From Omnitrophica WOR_2 bacterium GWA2_47_8 (lineage in GTDB: Bacteria; Omnitrophota; Gorgyraeia; Zapsychrales; GWA2-47-8): a DNA stretch of 9,606 bases. Made by a program: the position numbers and the translations under genes. The notes under the pieces were generated by a model. The model worked only from the letters and a program-made list of their open reading frames with translations. It searched no databases and was not told where the DNA came from. The stretch lies in assembly GCA_001805375.1 (NCBI GenBank), contig MHFY01000012.1, positions 946-10,551 of the forward strand. The letters run 5' to 3'. Below, one piece after another: positions 1 to 6,900 of this stretch (positions within the stretch are counted from its first letter, which is position 1; each line of letters opens with the position of its first letter).

Positions 1-532
1 TCGCGTCGGTCTCCTTAATGAAGATCAGTTTGCGCACGAAAAAATATTTAAAATTAATGATCCGCTCTTTTTCATCCAGGAACGGGTTCGCCTTCTGCTC
101 GAACGGGAGTTTGATGTTGAGGGCAAAATCCATGCCCGGCGCGGCGCCCTTATTGCCCGCCTCCATGATGCCCGGGCCGCCGCCGGTCACCACCATATAA
201 TTCCGGGCGGTCAATTTTTGGGCCAGCTCCTCCGCCATTTTATAAGCGGGTGCGGTTTTGGGCGTACGGGCGGACCCGAAGATAATGACCTTTTTCTGGT
301 TACGATGAGCCGCGAATATCTTGAACGAATAGCGCAGTTCCTTGAGGGTCGTGTTAACGAGTTTTAAATCGCCCCGGTCATTGGACTCGTGCCCCAGCTT
401 GACCGCGGTAGTAAGGATCTCTCGCCGCAGGTCCTCGTTCTCGCTGGACCCGCTGGTCACGGCCAGTTCCTTGATCAGTTTGTCCGTGGCGTCATGGCCG
501 GTCTTGTATTCTTTGAAAATTTTTTTATTCAT
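1..532 (-). CDS. LOG-family protein (TIGR00730-type Rossmann fold), 5' part only
   Basis: The reading frame starts at ATG 532 and runs off the left edge without a stop, giving about 177 residues. Residues about 85-115 contain KKVIIFGSARTP followed by NYMVVTGGGPGIMEAGNKGA. This is the nucleotide-binding signature of LOG / 'lysine decarboxylase-like' proteins. Further on, ALNIKLPFEQKANPFLD and FKYFFVRKLIFIKETDA also match that family. The second hallmark, PGGxGTxxE, would lie beyond the edge. Characterised members hydrolyse the N-glycosidic bond of nucleoside 5'-monophosphates (cytokinin activation in plants, nucleotide turnover in bacteria). The residues before the Rossmann motif make an N-terminal extension, as in the longer bacterial subgroup. 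No strong Shine-Dalgarno precedes 532, and an in-frame GTG lies 12 nt upstream, so the exact start is uncertain. Promoter-like sequences at 716-743 and 858-885 point toward this gene. Confidence 0.92.
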   Translation of the reverse strand, partial: MNKKIFKEYKTGHDATDKLIKELAVTSGSSENEDLRREILTTAVKLGHESNDRGDLKLVNTTLKELRYSFKIFAAHRNQKKVIIFGSARTPKTAPAYKMAEELAQKLTARNYMVVTGGGPGIMEAGNKGAAPGMDFALNIKLPFEQKANPFLDEKERIINFKYFFVRKLIFIKETDA

Positions 533-594
533 ATAAATAGGCACATAAGTTACGGAGTAGCGCGCTCGTAAATCATTTGTGCGAATTAATCCCG

Positions 595-705
595 CAAACC
601 TGAGCGTAGCGAACCCTCTAAATTATCTATTTAAAGGGTGGTTTGACCGCAGAAGCGTCCGACCAGACTGCGGGAGTTCCACAGACGCATGAGCGTCTCC
701 CGTAG
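595..705. other. Foldable intergenic segment, possible structured leader RNA
   Basis: Two nested inverted repeats lie side by side. In the first, CAAACC (595-600) pairs with GGTTTG (640-645). It encloses ACCCTCTAAAT (613-623), which faces ATTTAAAGGGT (629-639) with one mismatch and a 5-nt loop. In the second, CTGCGGGA (668-675) pairs with TCCCGTAG (698-705, one G-T wobble). It encloses GACGC (684-688) and GCGTC (693-697). If the minus-strand promoters at 716-885 are used, this would be the 5' leader of the LOG gene. I match it to no known riboswitch. It could equally be an old mobile-element scar. Confidence 0.35.
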
Positions 706-715
706 ACATGCAAAC

Positions 716-743
716 ATTATACTCAAGCAAACGGGGAGGTAAA
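716..743 (-). promoter_or_regulatory. Predicted sigma70-type promoter, proximal copy, toward the LOG gene
   Basis: On the minus strand a -35-like TTTACC (738-743) is separated by 16 bp from a perfect -10 TATAAT (716-721). It lies within the 36-bp direct repeat copy at 715-750, whose partner is at 857-892. Transcription would enter the foldable segment at 595-705 and then the LOG gene starting at 532. Confidence 0.5.
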
Positions 744-782
744 AGGATTTACGGAAAAAATTAATGAGCAACTTAAGAAGAA

Positions 783-854
783 CACTAGTACACCAGTGCA
801 CCAGTCACTCGTTTTGAGCCTTTACGAGTGTCTTGTGTTCGTGTGTTCGTGTGA
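783..854. repeat. Octamer block 1: palindromic array of degenerate 8-nt units
   Basis: The left arm reads as consecutive 8-mers CACTAGTA, CACCAGTG, CACCAGTC and then ACTCG. The right arm reads in the opposite sense, with units of the GTGTNTTN type. The arms meet in a perfect ACTCGT/ACGAGT stem (807-812 / 824-829) with an 11-nt loop. Related blocks occur at 2420-2526 and 7874-7946. There is no coding potential, and unit divergence and the lack of spacers exclude a CRISPR array. Confidence 0.7.
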
Positions 855-857
855 TGT

Positions 858-885
858 ATTATACTTGAACAAATGAGGGGGTAAA
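858..885 (-). promoter_or_regulatory. Predicted sigma70-type promoter, distal copy, toward the LOG gene
   Basis: The arrangement is the same as at 716-743: minus-strand TTTACC (880-885), a 16-bp spacer and TATAAT (858-863). The surrounding 857-892 matches 715-750 at roughly 29 of 36 positions, including GGTAAAAGGATTT on the plus strand. It begins just beyond the stop of the export-protein gene, so it would separate that unit from the LOG gene. Octamer block 1 lies between the two copies. Confidence 0.45.
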
Positions 886-898
886 AGGATTTCTCCTA

Positions 899-2284
899 TT
901 AAGGGAACGTGCCTAACGCGCCGACGCCGGACTGGGCCGCTGCCGCGCTCGATACCGGGGCCGTGACCGGGGATATGACCCTAAAGACCTTGGCCATGAC
1001 CGTTGACGGGACATACAGGAAATCTCCGGGGCGCATCTCCGGGTTCTTATCCAGATCCCCGCCGTACAGCACGGAGTACAGGTCCACACTTTGCGTCCTG
1101 ATCTTTCCGCGCTTGGCCGGAGTGATCAAACGGCATTTACGCATCGCGGCGGCAAGCGTGGGCAGGCCGGCCTCGACAACAGCCTCCCGGACCGGGATGC
1201 TCTCCGAACGCATATAGTATTTTCCGGGTTTGCCGACTTCACCGATCACATAATAAACCTTGCTGCGGTAATCCGTGATGGCGACGTTCACCACGGGGTT
1301 ATCGACATAACTGCTGATGAGATTGGTGATCTTTTCTTCAACCTCCTTTTTTGTCAATCCGTTCACGTCGATATCCCCCACCATCCCCATCTGGATCTTT
1401 CCCTCTCCATTGATGGGGTACGTCCCACTCGCTTCCGGATGTTTCTGCACCGTGACCTGGATGACATCGTCCGGGCCCAGGGTATAGATCACATCTTCGG
1501 GATCTTTTGCATCCGGCTTTTCCGCGTCAAGCCGGGCCAAGGCGAGGATATTCTCGTTCTTTTCCTGGATCTCTTCCATTTCTTCCTGCGTGGACGGGAT
1601 ATACAATTGGTCCCCGGAACGCATTTCAAAATTATCCTGCAGGTTCCCTCTTTGCAGCAGGGCATTCAGGTCAACGACCTGGATCACGGGTTCGCCGTGC
1701 CTGGAAGGCGTCATCAAACGTGTCCGGTGCATCGCGGAACCGGCAAGCGGCATTCCTGCCGCGATGATCGCCTCACGCACCGGGATCTTTTCTGAACGCA
1801 TATAATATTTGCCCGGCCTCACCACCTGGCCGATCACATAGACGGCCTTGCTGTTATACCCAGTGACGGTCAAGATCACCTTCGGATTGATCACATATTC
1901 GGAAACCACCTTGCTGAGCTTGTCCTCGGCGGTTTTCCTGGTCATCCCGCCCAGCGCGACATCTCCGGCAAATTCATATTGGATCCTGCCCTCGGCATTC
2001 AAAGGATACGCCCCGCTTAACTCAGGATGGCCCTGCACTTTAATATTAACGGTATCATTCGGGCCCAGGGTATAGGCCTCATCCGTTTCACTTAACTGGT
2101 AACTTGCCGCGTTCATATCCGCGTTATTCTCCTCGGCCAGAGGCGCCGTTATATCCGACGGTGCCATCATGACCAGCGAGGAACCTTGCTTCAGGTCAGA
2201 TTGGCTTTGGCTGGGCTGCACCAAAACCCAAAGCGGCAAAAGCAGCATGACTAAGAATACAATGACCTTAAAGAAGTGTTTCAT
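899..2284 (-). CDS. Exported polysaccharide export protein with two tandem PES+SLBB modules
   Basis: The 461-residue product starts with a hydrophobic signal sequence (about 4-24) without a lipobox cysteine. An Ala/Asn-rich linker follows, then module 1 with PES about 71-141 (YTLGPNDTVNIKV, HPELSGAYPLNAEGRI) and SLBB about 147-231 (VYVIGQVVRPGKYYM ending GDQLYIPST). A charged linker leads to module 2, PES about 267-337 and SLBB about 343-427 (YYVIGEVGKPGKYYM ending GDFLYVPST). The tail is Ala/Ser-rich. The modules are clearly an internal duplication. Wza/GumB/KpsD-family proteins build the outer-membrane or periplasmic channel for capsule and exopolysaccharide export. The missing lipid anchor and duplicated module differ from classical Wza. 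No glycosyltransferase or Wzc-like kinase lies nearby, so the polysaccharide is unknown. ATG 2284 is chosen over the adjacent TTG 2287 because AAGGAG lies 8 nt upstream of it. Confidence 0.93.
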   Translation of the reverse strand: MKHFFKVIVFLVMLLLPLWVLVQPSQSQSDLKQGSSLVMMAPSDITAPLAEENNADMNAASYQLSETDEAYTLGPNDTVNIKVQGHPELSGAYPLNAEGRIQYEFAGDVALGGMTRKTAEDKLSKVVSEYVINPKVILTVTGYNSKAVYVIGQVVRPGKYYMRSEKIPVREAIIAAGMPLAGSAMHRTRLMTPSRHGEPVIQVVDLNALLQRGNLQDNFEMRSGDQLYIPSTQEEMEEIQEKNENILALARLDAEKPDAKDPEDVIYTLGPDDVIQVTVQKHPEASGTYPINGEGKIQMGMVGDIDVNGLTKKEVEEKITNLISSYVDNPVVNVAITDYRSKVYYVIGEVGKPGKYYMRSESIPVREAVVEAGLPTLAAAMRKCRLITPAKRGKIRTQSVDLYSVLYGGDLDKNPEMRPGDFLYVPSTVMAKVFRVISPVTAPVSSAAAAQSGVGALGTFP

Positions 2285-2292
2285 CAAGATAT

Positions 2293-2298
2293 CTCCTT
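2293..2298 (-). promoter_or_regulatory. Ribosome binding site deciding the export-protein start
   Basis: The minus strand reads AAGGAG here, 8 nt before ATG 2284 and 5 nt before the alternative TTG 2287. The spacing and the stronger codon favour the ATG. Confidence 0.75.
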
Positions 2299-2341
2299 AA
2301 CGTGAAGATTGATCCTTCAATTTCTTAAATTAATGAATATT

Positions 2342-2370
2342 AAAGTAATCCTCCCGTGAGGATCTGTCAA
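2342..2370 (-). promoter_or_regulatory. Proximal promoter candidate of the export gene with a palindrome in its spacer
   Basis: Minus-strand TTGACA (2365-2370) is followed after 17 bp by TACTTT (2342-2347). TTTAAT after 20 bp (2339-2344) is an alternative. The spacer holds a perfect inverted repeat, ATCCTC (2348-2353) and GAGGAT (2358-2363), separated by 4 nt. A palindrome inside a spacer is where a MerR-like or other repressor/activator could bind, but no regulator gene is visible. The transcript would have a leader of about 50 nt. Confidence 0.45.
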
Positions 2371-2432
2371 TAGGACACACCTACCCAAACCCGACCGCCA
2401 TAAACAGAGATAATTACAGGAGCACCCGTGCA
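2367..2432 (-). pseudogene. Possible C-terminal scrap of an outer-membrane beta-barrel protein
   Basis: An open stretch between stops (TAG 2433-2435 and TGA 2367-2369) ends PVIISVYGGRVWVGVSY. The alternating hydrophobic pattern and terminal aromatic residue are typical of the last strand of an outer-membrane barrel. Upstream it runs into octamer block 2, so the rest of the gene is missing. The stretch is very short and chance is a real alternative. It also overlaps the promoter candidate at 2342-2370. Confidence 0.2.
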
Positions 2433-2526
2433 CTAGACACTCGTCGTTGCATGTGCTCTAGTGTTCTAGTGCACTAGTGCTCTTTTTAAGTGCTCGGGTG
2501 CTCATATATGTGCTCAAGTGCTCAAG
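2420..2526. repeat. Octamer block 2: long hairpin of GTGCTCTA-type units
   Basis: The right arm reads GTGCTCTA, GTGTTCTA, GTGCACTA, GTGCTC, then more GTGCTCNN units with short insertions up to 2526. The left arm (2421-2440) is the reverse complement of 2461-2481 with one 1-nt insertion and two mismatches, giving a near-perfect hairpin of about 20 bp with a 20-nt loop. The loop core CGTTGCATGTG recurs in inverted orientation in block 3 (around 7900-7911). The block lies in the possible leader of the export gene if the distal promoter at 2568-2595 is used. Confidence 0.75.
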
Positions 2527-2558
2527 AAATAAAAAGTGCCACGTGCTTTTTATTTCTT
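2524..2558. terminator. A/T-rich 13-bp perfect hairpin, possible bidirectional terminator
   Basis: AAGAAATAAAAAG (2524-2536) is perfectly complementary to 2546-2558, with a 9-nt loop. The T-rich arm could act as the U-tract of an intrinsic terminator in either direction, but the stem has little G+C. It lies just downstream (minus strand) of the promoter candidate at 2568-2595, so it could attenuate that transcript. It touches the end of octamer block 2 and could instead be part of that repeat. Confidence 0.4.
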
Positions 2559-2567
2559 AATAATGAT

Positions 2568-2595
2568 ATTTTAGAGGAAAGCAAAAAATGGTCAA
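2568..2595 (-). promoter_or_regulatory. Distal promoter candidate for the export gene
   Basis: Minus-strand TTGACC (2590-2595) is followed after 16 bp by TAAAAT (2568-2573). Each hexamer is one base off consensus. A perfect ATTATAC/GTATAAT palindrome (2595-2612) adjoins it on the upstream side. The transcript would carry a leader of about 280 nt containing the hairpin at 2524-2558 and octamer block 2. Confidence 0.45.
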
Positions 2596-2655
2596 TTATA
2601 CTAAGGTATAATCGTCAAATCGGGGTTAGCTCAGTCTGTCCCCTACGCTCCTACG

Positions 2656-3273
2656 CTAGGCCCTCTTAAAGAAAAAATAAGTGAACTTTTGTTCGCTATT
2701 CCAGGGCGTCACGTGAATCTCATCCGCGCTTTTTATGAATTCAAAGGAGCCGCCTAACTCCTTCTGCATTTTCTGAGGGTCATACCGTTCCACGTCCAAG
2801 CCGCTGCATTTCGGCGGGCCTTCCAGGGAAAATGTCCCGATGACCACATGGCCGCCGGCCTTGACAGCTTTTTCCAGGGCGCTGATATACTTTTTTCGGT
2901 CCTCCTCCTGTGTAAGAAAATGAAAGACCGCCCGGTCATGCCAGACATCATATTGCTGGGGCGGATCGAATTGTGTGATGTCCGCCTCGATCCATTGAAC
3001 GCTCTGGGCGCGCTGGCCGAGCCTTTCCCGGGCGTGCTGAATGGCCTTTGAGGAGATATCCAGGACGGTCACGTCTTTAAATCCCTTGTCAAGCAAGGCG
3101 TCGACCAAAACCGATGCCCCTCCCCCCACATCAATGACCTTTTGATCCTTATCTATCTTTGCGAAGGCGATCAGGTCCATCGAGAGCGCGGGGTAATTTT
3201 GGTACCAGCTCACTTCGGCCGGCTTCTTAGTGTTGTAAACTTTTTCCCAATGCTGTTTAGAATCAAAATTCAT
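2656..3273 (-). CDS. Class I SAM-dependent methyltransferase, substrate unknown
   Basis: The 205-residue protein has the seven-strand Rossmann methyltransferase motifs. Motif I is VIDVGGGAS (46-54). The acidic residue closing strand 2 is in LDIS (71-74), and motif II is IEADITQFD (95-103). WHDRAVFHFL (111-120) is the segment after strand 4. The N-terminus WEKVYNTKKPAEVSWYQ (9-25) matches a common group of small bacterial methyltransferases of unassigned substrate. The length is typical for a stand-alone catalytic domain and no residue appears missing. ATG 3273 follows directly on the stop of the truncated MFS frame (TAA 3275-3277), so the two could be co-transcribed. No good Shine-Dalgarno is seen, only a GGGTCTGA-like stretch. 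No own promoter is evident after the upstream rearrangement. Confidence 0.9.
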   Translation of the reverse strand: MNFDSKQHWEKVYNTKKPAEVSWYQNYPALSMDLIAFAKIDKDQKVIDVGGGASVLVDALLDKGFKDVTVLDISSKAIQHARERLGQRAQSVQWIEADITQFDPPQQYDVWHDRAVFHFLTQEEDRKKYISALEKAVKAGGHVVIGTFSLEGPPKCSGLDVERYDPQKMQKELGGSFEFIKSADEIHVTPWNSEQKFTYFFFKRA

Positions 3274-3274
3274 T

Positions 3275-3568
3275 TTAATCAGACCCTAGGAACAATGCTA
3301 AAATACTAGCTGTCAATGCAAGCCCGGCCATTAAACCAAAAAGAGAATGAAATCCCAAATTTGTAGCGACAATGCCGCCGGTTATCGCGGCCAACCCTTC
3401 GAACATCGACCTGTACCCATAAAAATCAGAATAGATCGTCCGTTCTTTACCTTTATCTAAAGCGTTGGCAATGACAGCGCTCCAGGACGGGTTAATAATG
3501 ACCTCGGCAAAGGCCAAAAGCGCCTGGATAGCGATCAAAAAAATCGGTGTCAGAACTGCCAATCTCAT
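3275..3568 (-). pseudogene. 5'-truncated half-size MFS transporter gene, fused to the TIR element
   Basis: From residue 12 the 97-residue frame (IAIQALLAFAEVIINPSWSA onward) matches residues 96-181 of the intact MFS protein at 8263-8808. It ends at the equivalent position (LFLGSD against LFLSKD). The first 95 residues, about three and a half membrane segments, are missing. The first 11 residues, MRLAVLTPIFL, are encoded by the adjoining TIR element, which supplies an ATG at 3568. DNA 3462-3537 is identical to 8450-8525, while the rest is clearly diverged. It probably cannot transport anything. Whether it is translated as a small membrane peptide is unknown. Confidence 0.85.
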
Positions 3569-3616
3569 TGCAACTGCGAGAATTACGGATTAATTCCGGG
3601 ATCTGACACCATTTTT
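3539..3616. mobile_element. TIR element copy A (about 78 bp, MITE/REP-like)
   Basis: The left end AAAAATCGGTGTCAGA and the right end TCTGACACCATTTTT are inverted repeats, with one extra base in the left copy. The interior is nearly the same as copy B at 7654-7732. It has no coding capacity of its own, so it would be non-autonomous. The short length, inverted ends and AATTAATTCCG interior suggest a MITE, or a REP-like unit moved by a Y1/RAYT-type transposase in trans. That family assignment is inference. Its left edge is where homology of the MFS remnant stops, and its right edge is where the glycyl-tRNA synthetase remnant stops. Confidence 0.75.
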
Positions 3617-3730
3617 GGTCCCAAGCGCTCGCAAGGCCGCCGTAGATCTCGGAAGATTGAAAAATAAAGCCGTGGCGCTTGCACAGGACACGACTTTTTC
3701 CATAAGGTCAGAGGTATTCAAAATAGACAT
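3617..3730 (-). pseudogene. N-terminal scrap of glycyl-tRNA synthetase, frameshifted and truncated
   Basis: Reading from ATG 3730, the first frame gives MSILNTSDLMEKVVS. Loss of about one base near 3684-3690 then shifts the frame, after which it reads CKRHGFIFQSSEIYGGL and ASAWD. This is the highly conserved start of the dimeric (alpha2) class II glycyl-tRNA synthetase, which normally continues WDYGPLG. The homology ends exactly at the right edge of TIR copy A (3616). The whole enzyme has several hundred residues, so this piece cannot charge tRNA. A functional gene must be elsewhere in the genome. No strong ribosome binding site precedes 3730. Confidence 0.85.
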
Positions 3731-3866
3731 GAAATTCTTTAAGGAAAACTGAGTTTATTTAATTCAAAGAAAGTTTTTTTATGTTATAGGAAAGCCCTGA
3801 AAATTGCAACCTAAAGTTTAATTTTACTGATTTTGCATGCCCAAACAGGCCTAAGAAAGCGCTTTT

Positions 3867-3916
3867 CCCTCCCCCCCCTCCAAACCTTGCTTTTTGACAA
3901 AAATATTGCATACTTT
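3867..3916 (+). promoter_or_regulatory. Promoter region of the large secreted protein, with an upstream poly-C tract
   Basis: A pyrimidine run with eight consecutive C (3871-3878) ends 15 nt before a perfect TTGACA (3894-3899). TACTTT at 3911-3916 is only 11 bp from it. TTGCTT (3887-3892) gives an 18-bp spacer to TACTTT, so the true -35/-10 pair is unclear. A 10-bp palindrome AAAGCGCTTT (3856-3865) adjoins the C tract. The rest of 3731-3973 holds no gene I can support. Confidence 0.35.
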
Positions 3917-3964
3917 AGCCAAGCGACACACTTGAGCGCTAAATAACTTCACTAATTCTGTTAT

Positions 3965-3969
3965 GGAGG
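3965..3969 (+). promoter_or_regulatory. Ribosome binding site of the large secreted protein
   Basis: GGAGG ends 4 nt before ATG 3974, slightly short spacing but strong pairing. It supports this start, which also places a good signal peptide at the N-terminus. Confidence 0.75.
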
Positions 3970-3973
3970 CAAT

Positions 3974-6900
3974 ATGAATCGATTCAATAAGTTCTTGACT
4001 GTTACCTGTTCTTGTTTTCTAATTCTACTATTCAACATTATCTCTGCTCCGTCAGCTCACGCAGCTCTACCGATAATAACAGTTGACCACGAAAGCTATC
4101 TGGATCCAAACCAGAGCCTTCTTCCGATCACTCTTACCGTGGGCCCATATAGAGGTACGCAGCTGGATCAATTTCTTCCTTTTGGGATAACCTTTAAAGC
4201 CTACTTTGCAAATCGTCCGGAACATCAAAGCATGCTGAACGTGTCAAATGTACCTTTCAACCAATGGACGCCTGTGAATCTGACGTCCGGTCAAACAACC
4301 ATTGATCTTGATGCATTAGGAATACAACCAGGAAAATCCAGTAATTTCTACGTTGTAGCTTTTGCATCTATCAATGGCAACCTCCACCCTATTGCGATGA
4401 GCGACTCAAGGAAACCGCTGAGCATAACAAGGGTCGAGTTTCCCGCTACTCTTAACCCTAACGACCGCATTGCAACAACTTGGACTGCCACCAAACAACT
4501 TGGTTTAACAAAAATTATTAAAAGTTTTATCCTGCCGGTTGAGTTTCACCAAGCCGATAATAAAAAAATAGTTATACAACCTAAGAATTCAAACAAGCCT
4601 CCTGTTATTGCACAGGTAGCTTCTTGGGCAAAGTATCAAGATGAAGCTAATTCCGACCGTCAATTACGCGTAAGCTATGTTGAAGACTACTCTGGGGATC
4701 CAGGAACAAGTTTAGGACACGCTTCAGACGTCTATCTTGTCGATGCCGGTCAAGTCGGAGAACCAAGCTGTGCTGTTACCCCGCAAGTAACGAATTTTCT
4801 CAACAACGGGTACATTAACTTCACCATGGAAGGTATGCGTCCCGGAGAATCTTACCAGGCAAGATTTACCAGTGAAGATTTAAGAGGTGTTTTGAGCGGC
4901 AGCTTTCCTGTTGACTCAAACGGAGAAATATTGGAAAACGGATCTGTCGTTACAGAATTTAGGCTGAGAAAAATAATGCAGCCTAACGGACCCGGCGAAA
5001 CTCATCTCCCTAACTTCGGAACGATCGCTTTATATGGCAAACTTACCTGCGGAACAGGCACTTTGGAAATCAGCCCGGTTTTGTATGCTGGTGCAACCGT
5101 TGATATCGTCAACCGGCAGGTCTTACCCAGCAATGGCAGTTTTGTTGTTAGAAAATTTACAATGGCTGTGCCATCGTTATATATTGCGGCCGTCGATCCA
5201 CATTTATACACTCCTCCCCCTGGCGGCAATGAACAGTTTAACGGTGTTGGATTATATCGGTATGGAAGCCAGCAAGTCGTGTCTGGCGAAAAAGTATTGA
5301 ATCTTTTTCAAGAAGGGAACGCCCATTTGGTTCAAACCGGCATGTACCATCCCGGTGGGCGGTTCGTACTGGCGCCTATTGGAAGCAACTTGGCGTACGC
5401 GCAAGACTTAGCCGATGATAATTCTTATGCAGCTGTTGTGCATACTGGAAATACAAATGATAGTAACTGGGGTCGATTCGAAGTTGCTCCCGGGGCAGGG
5501 GTACCTTCCTTAATGGATAAACCAGTTAATGTACGAATGAATGCTATGGATAAAATTTGGTCACAAAATGGCCGATATCCTTTTAGAGATACTGGAGGAG
5601 ACAACATGTACGGCTTGCATACGCTTGGTGATCCTTCAAAAAGCCCGTTTAATTATGTCGGGACGACTTCAGGTTCAGAATCCGGTGATGGTGATATAGA
5701 AACCATAAGCCGCGATTATATTATGTTATTTAACAGCAAAGACACTGGAAATAAATTCTTTGATTATGCAGAAATTGCCGCGGCAGTCGCTGATGGGTAT
5801 CTGCGTCGTGATAACATTTCTCTTGCTTTTGATGCCCGCACAGGAAAACAGCTCAAATACGAAGACCTACTGGCCCAATTAGGAAGAATCTCATGGGATG
5901 AGCATCACACCATCAATGGAAGACCATATGACCACACCAACGAATTAGTCGTTAAGCGAGACTACCGCATTGATAATGGGGCTATAGAAACGGGTTATAG
6001 TAGTTACCAACCTGGTCAGCCAAATTATCGCGCTTCAAATAATACTGCTCGAAGAGCGAACTGGGAACAACTTAATACCTACCAGAGCGCAGTTCCTTAT
6101 GCTAACGCCATGAACCAATTTCGCCCAACTAACCATCAACATGCCCTTCGTTCACAAGCGCCTGCCATTATGGCATTGGCGTTGACGGCAAATTACTACT
6201 TAAGAGATTACATCATCGCTAGAGCTGAAACCGCTAAATCGTCAACTATTAACACGATGTTTGATGCGCAGGGTACTCATCTTTTTGCTTACGGCCAAGA
6301 TGTCAGGTCCAGTTTACTGGAGGCATTGTCAAGTCCCCATCAGATGTCTAGTGGAGACCGTACACGTGAAGCTTTGATCTGGCTTACATATAAATACTTC
6401 TTGCAAGGAAATACTGCGGTCCTTCCGGCAGATAGAAAAGAAATCATCGATGTTTTAAAGGATACCATTGCTTTAGGGCTAGACCCAGATACCGGATACA
6501 TTGGAGGAAGATATAACACTAGCATGTGCAGATATGAGGAACCTCCGGGAAGTCGTCAATATATCAACAGATCGTGTTTCATGGGTCCTGAAACAGCCTT
6601 GGCACAACGATTATTGGGGCCGAACGCTACCCGCTGGGATATAGAGATAAGCGGCCATATTCAGCCTTACCAGCAATTATTGTTTGGGACTGTGCTGCTT
6701 CACTTTATAAGATCTCTCGAAGGGAATGAAAACCCGGGAATCAGAGAGGCTCTTACAGTTTTCAAATTAAACCTGAAAGAGTCTATTACTAAAGGTGTCA
6801 ATTACAACAATAGTACTGTGCAAGCAGTTGTAGATCATGGGATCGTTTATCCAGCGTATATCTACCTCTTCCCTATTGAAGTTAAATACGCCGATGGCAG

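Noticed and set aside
783..854. Octamer blocks as a CRISPR array
   Set aside because: The units are 8 nt, degenerate, directly adjoining and inverted within each block. There are no spacers or cas genes.
1091..1795. 234-residue plus-strand open frame
   Set aside because: It is antisense to the export-protein gene, has no ribosome binding site and mirrors that gene's duplicated modules. It is a shadow frame.
2285..2287. TTG as the start of the export-protein gene
   Set aside because: The next codon is ATG with AAGGAG at a better distance (8 nt).
2622..2650. tRNA-like start GGGGTTAGCTCAGT
   Set aside because: The D-stem partner, anticodon arm and acceptor 3' strand are missing, and what follows is a short GCGTAGG-type repeat and the methyltransferase stop. 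At most it is a tRNA scrap.
3894..3910. Sigma54-like TGACAAA-N4-TTGCA upstream of the secreted gene
   Set aside because: The essential GG of the -24 box is GA here. A sigma70-type reading is at least as good.
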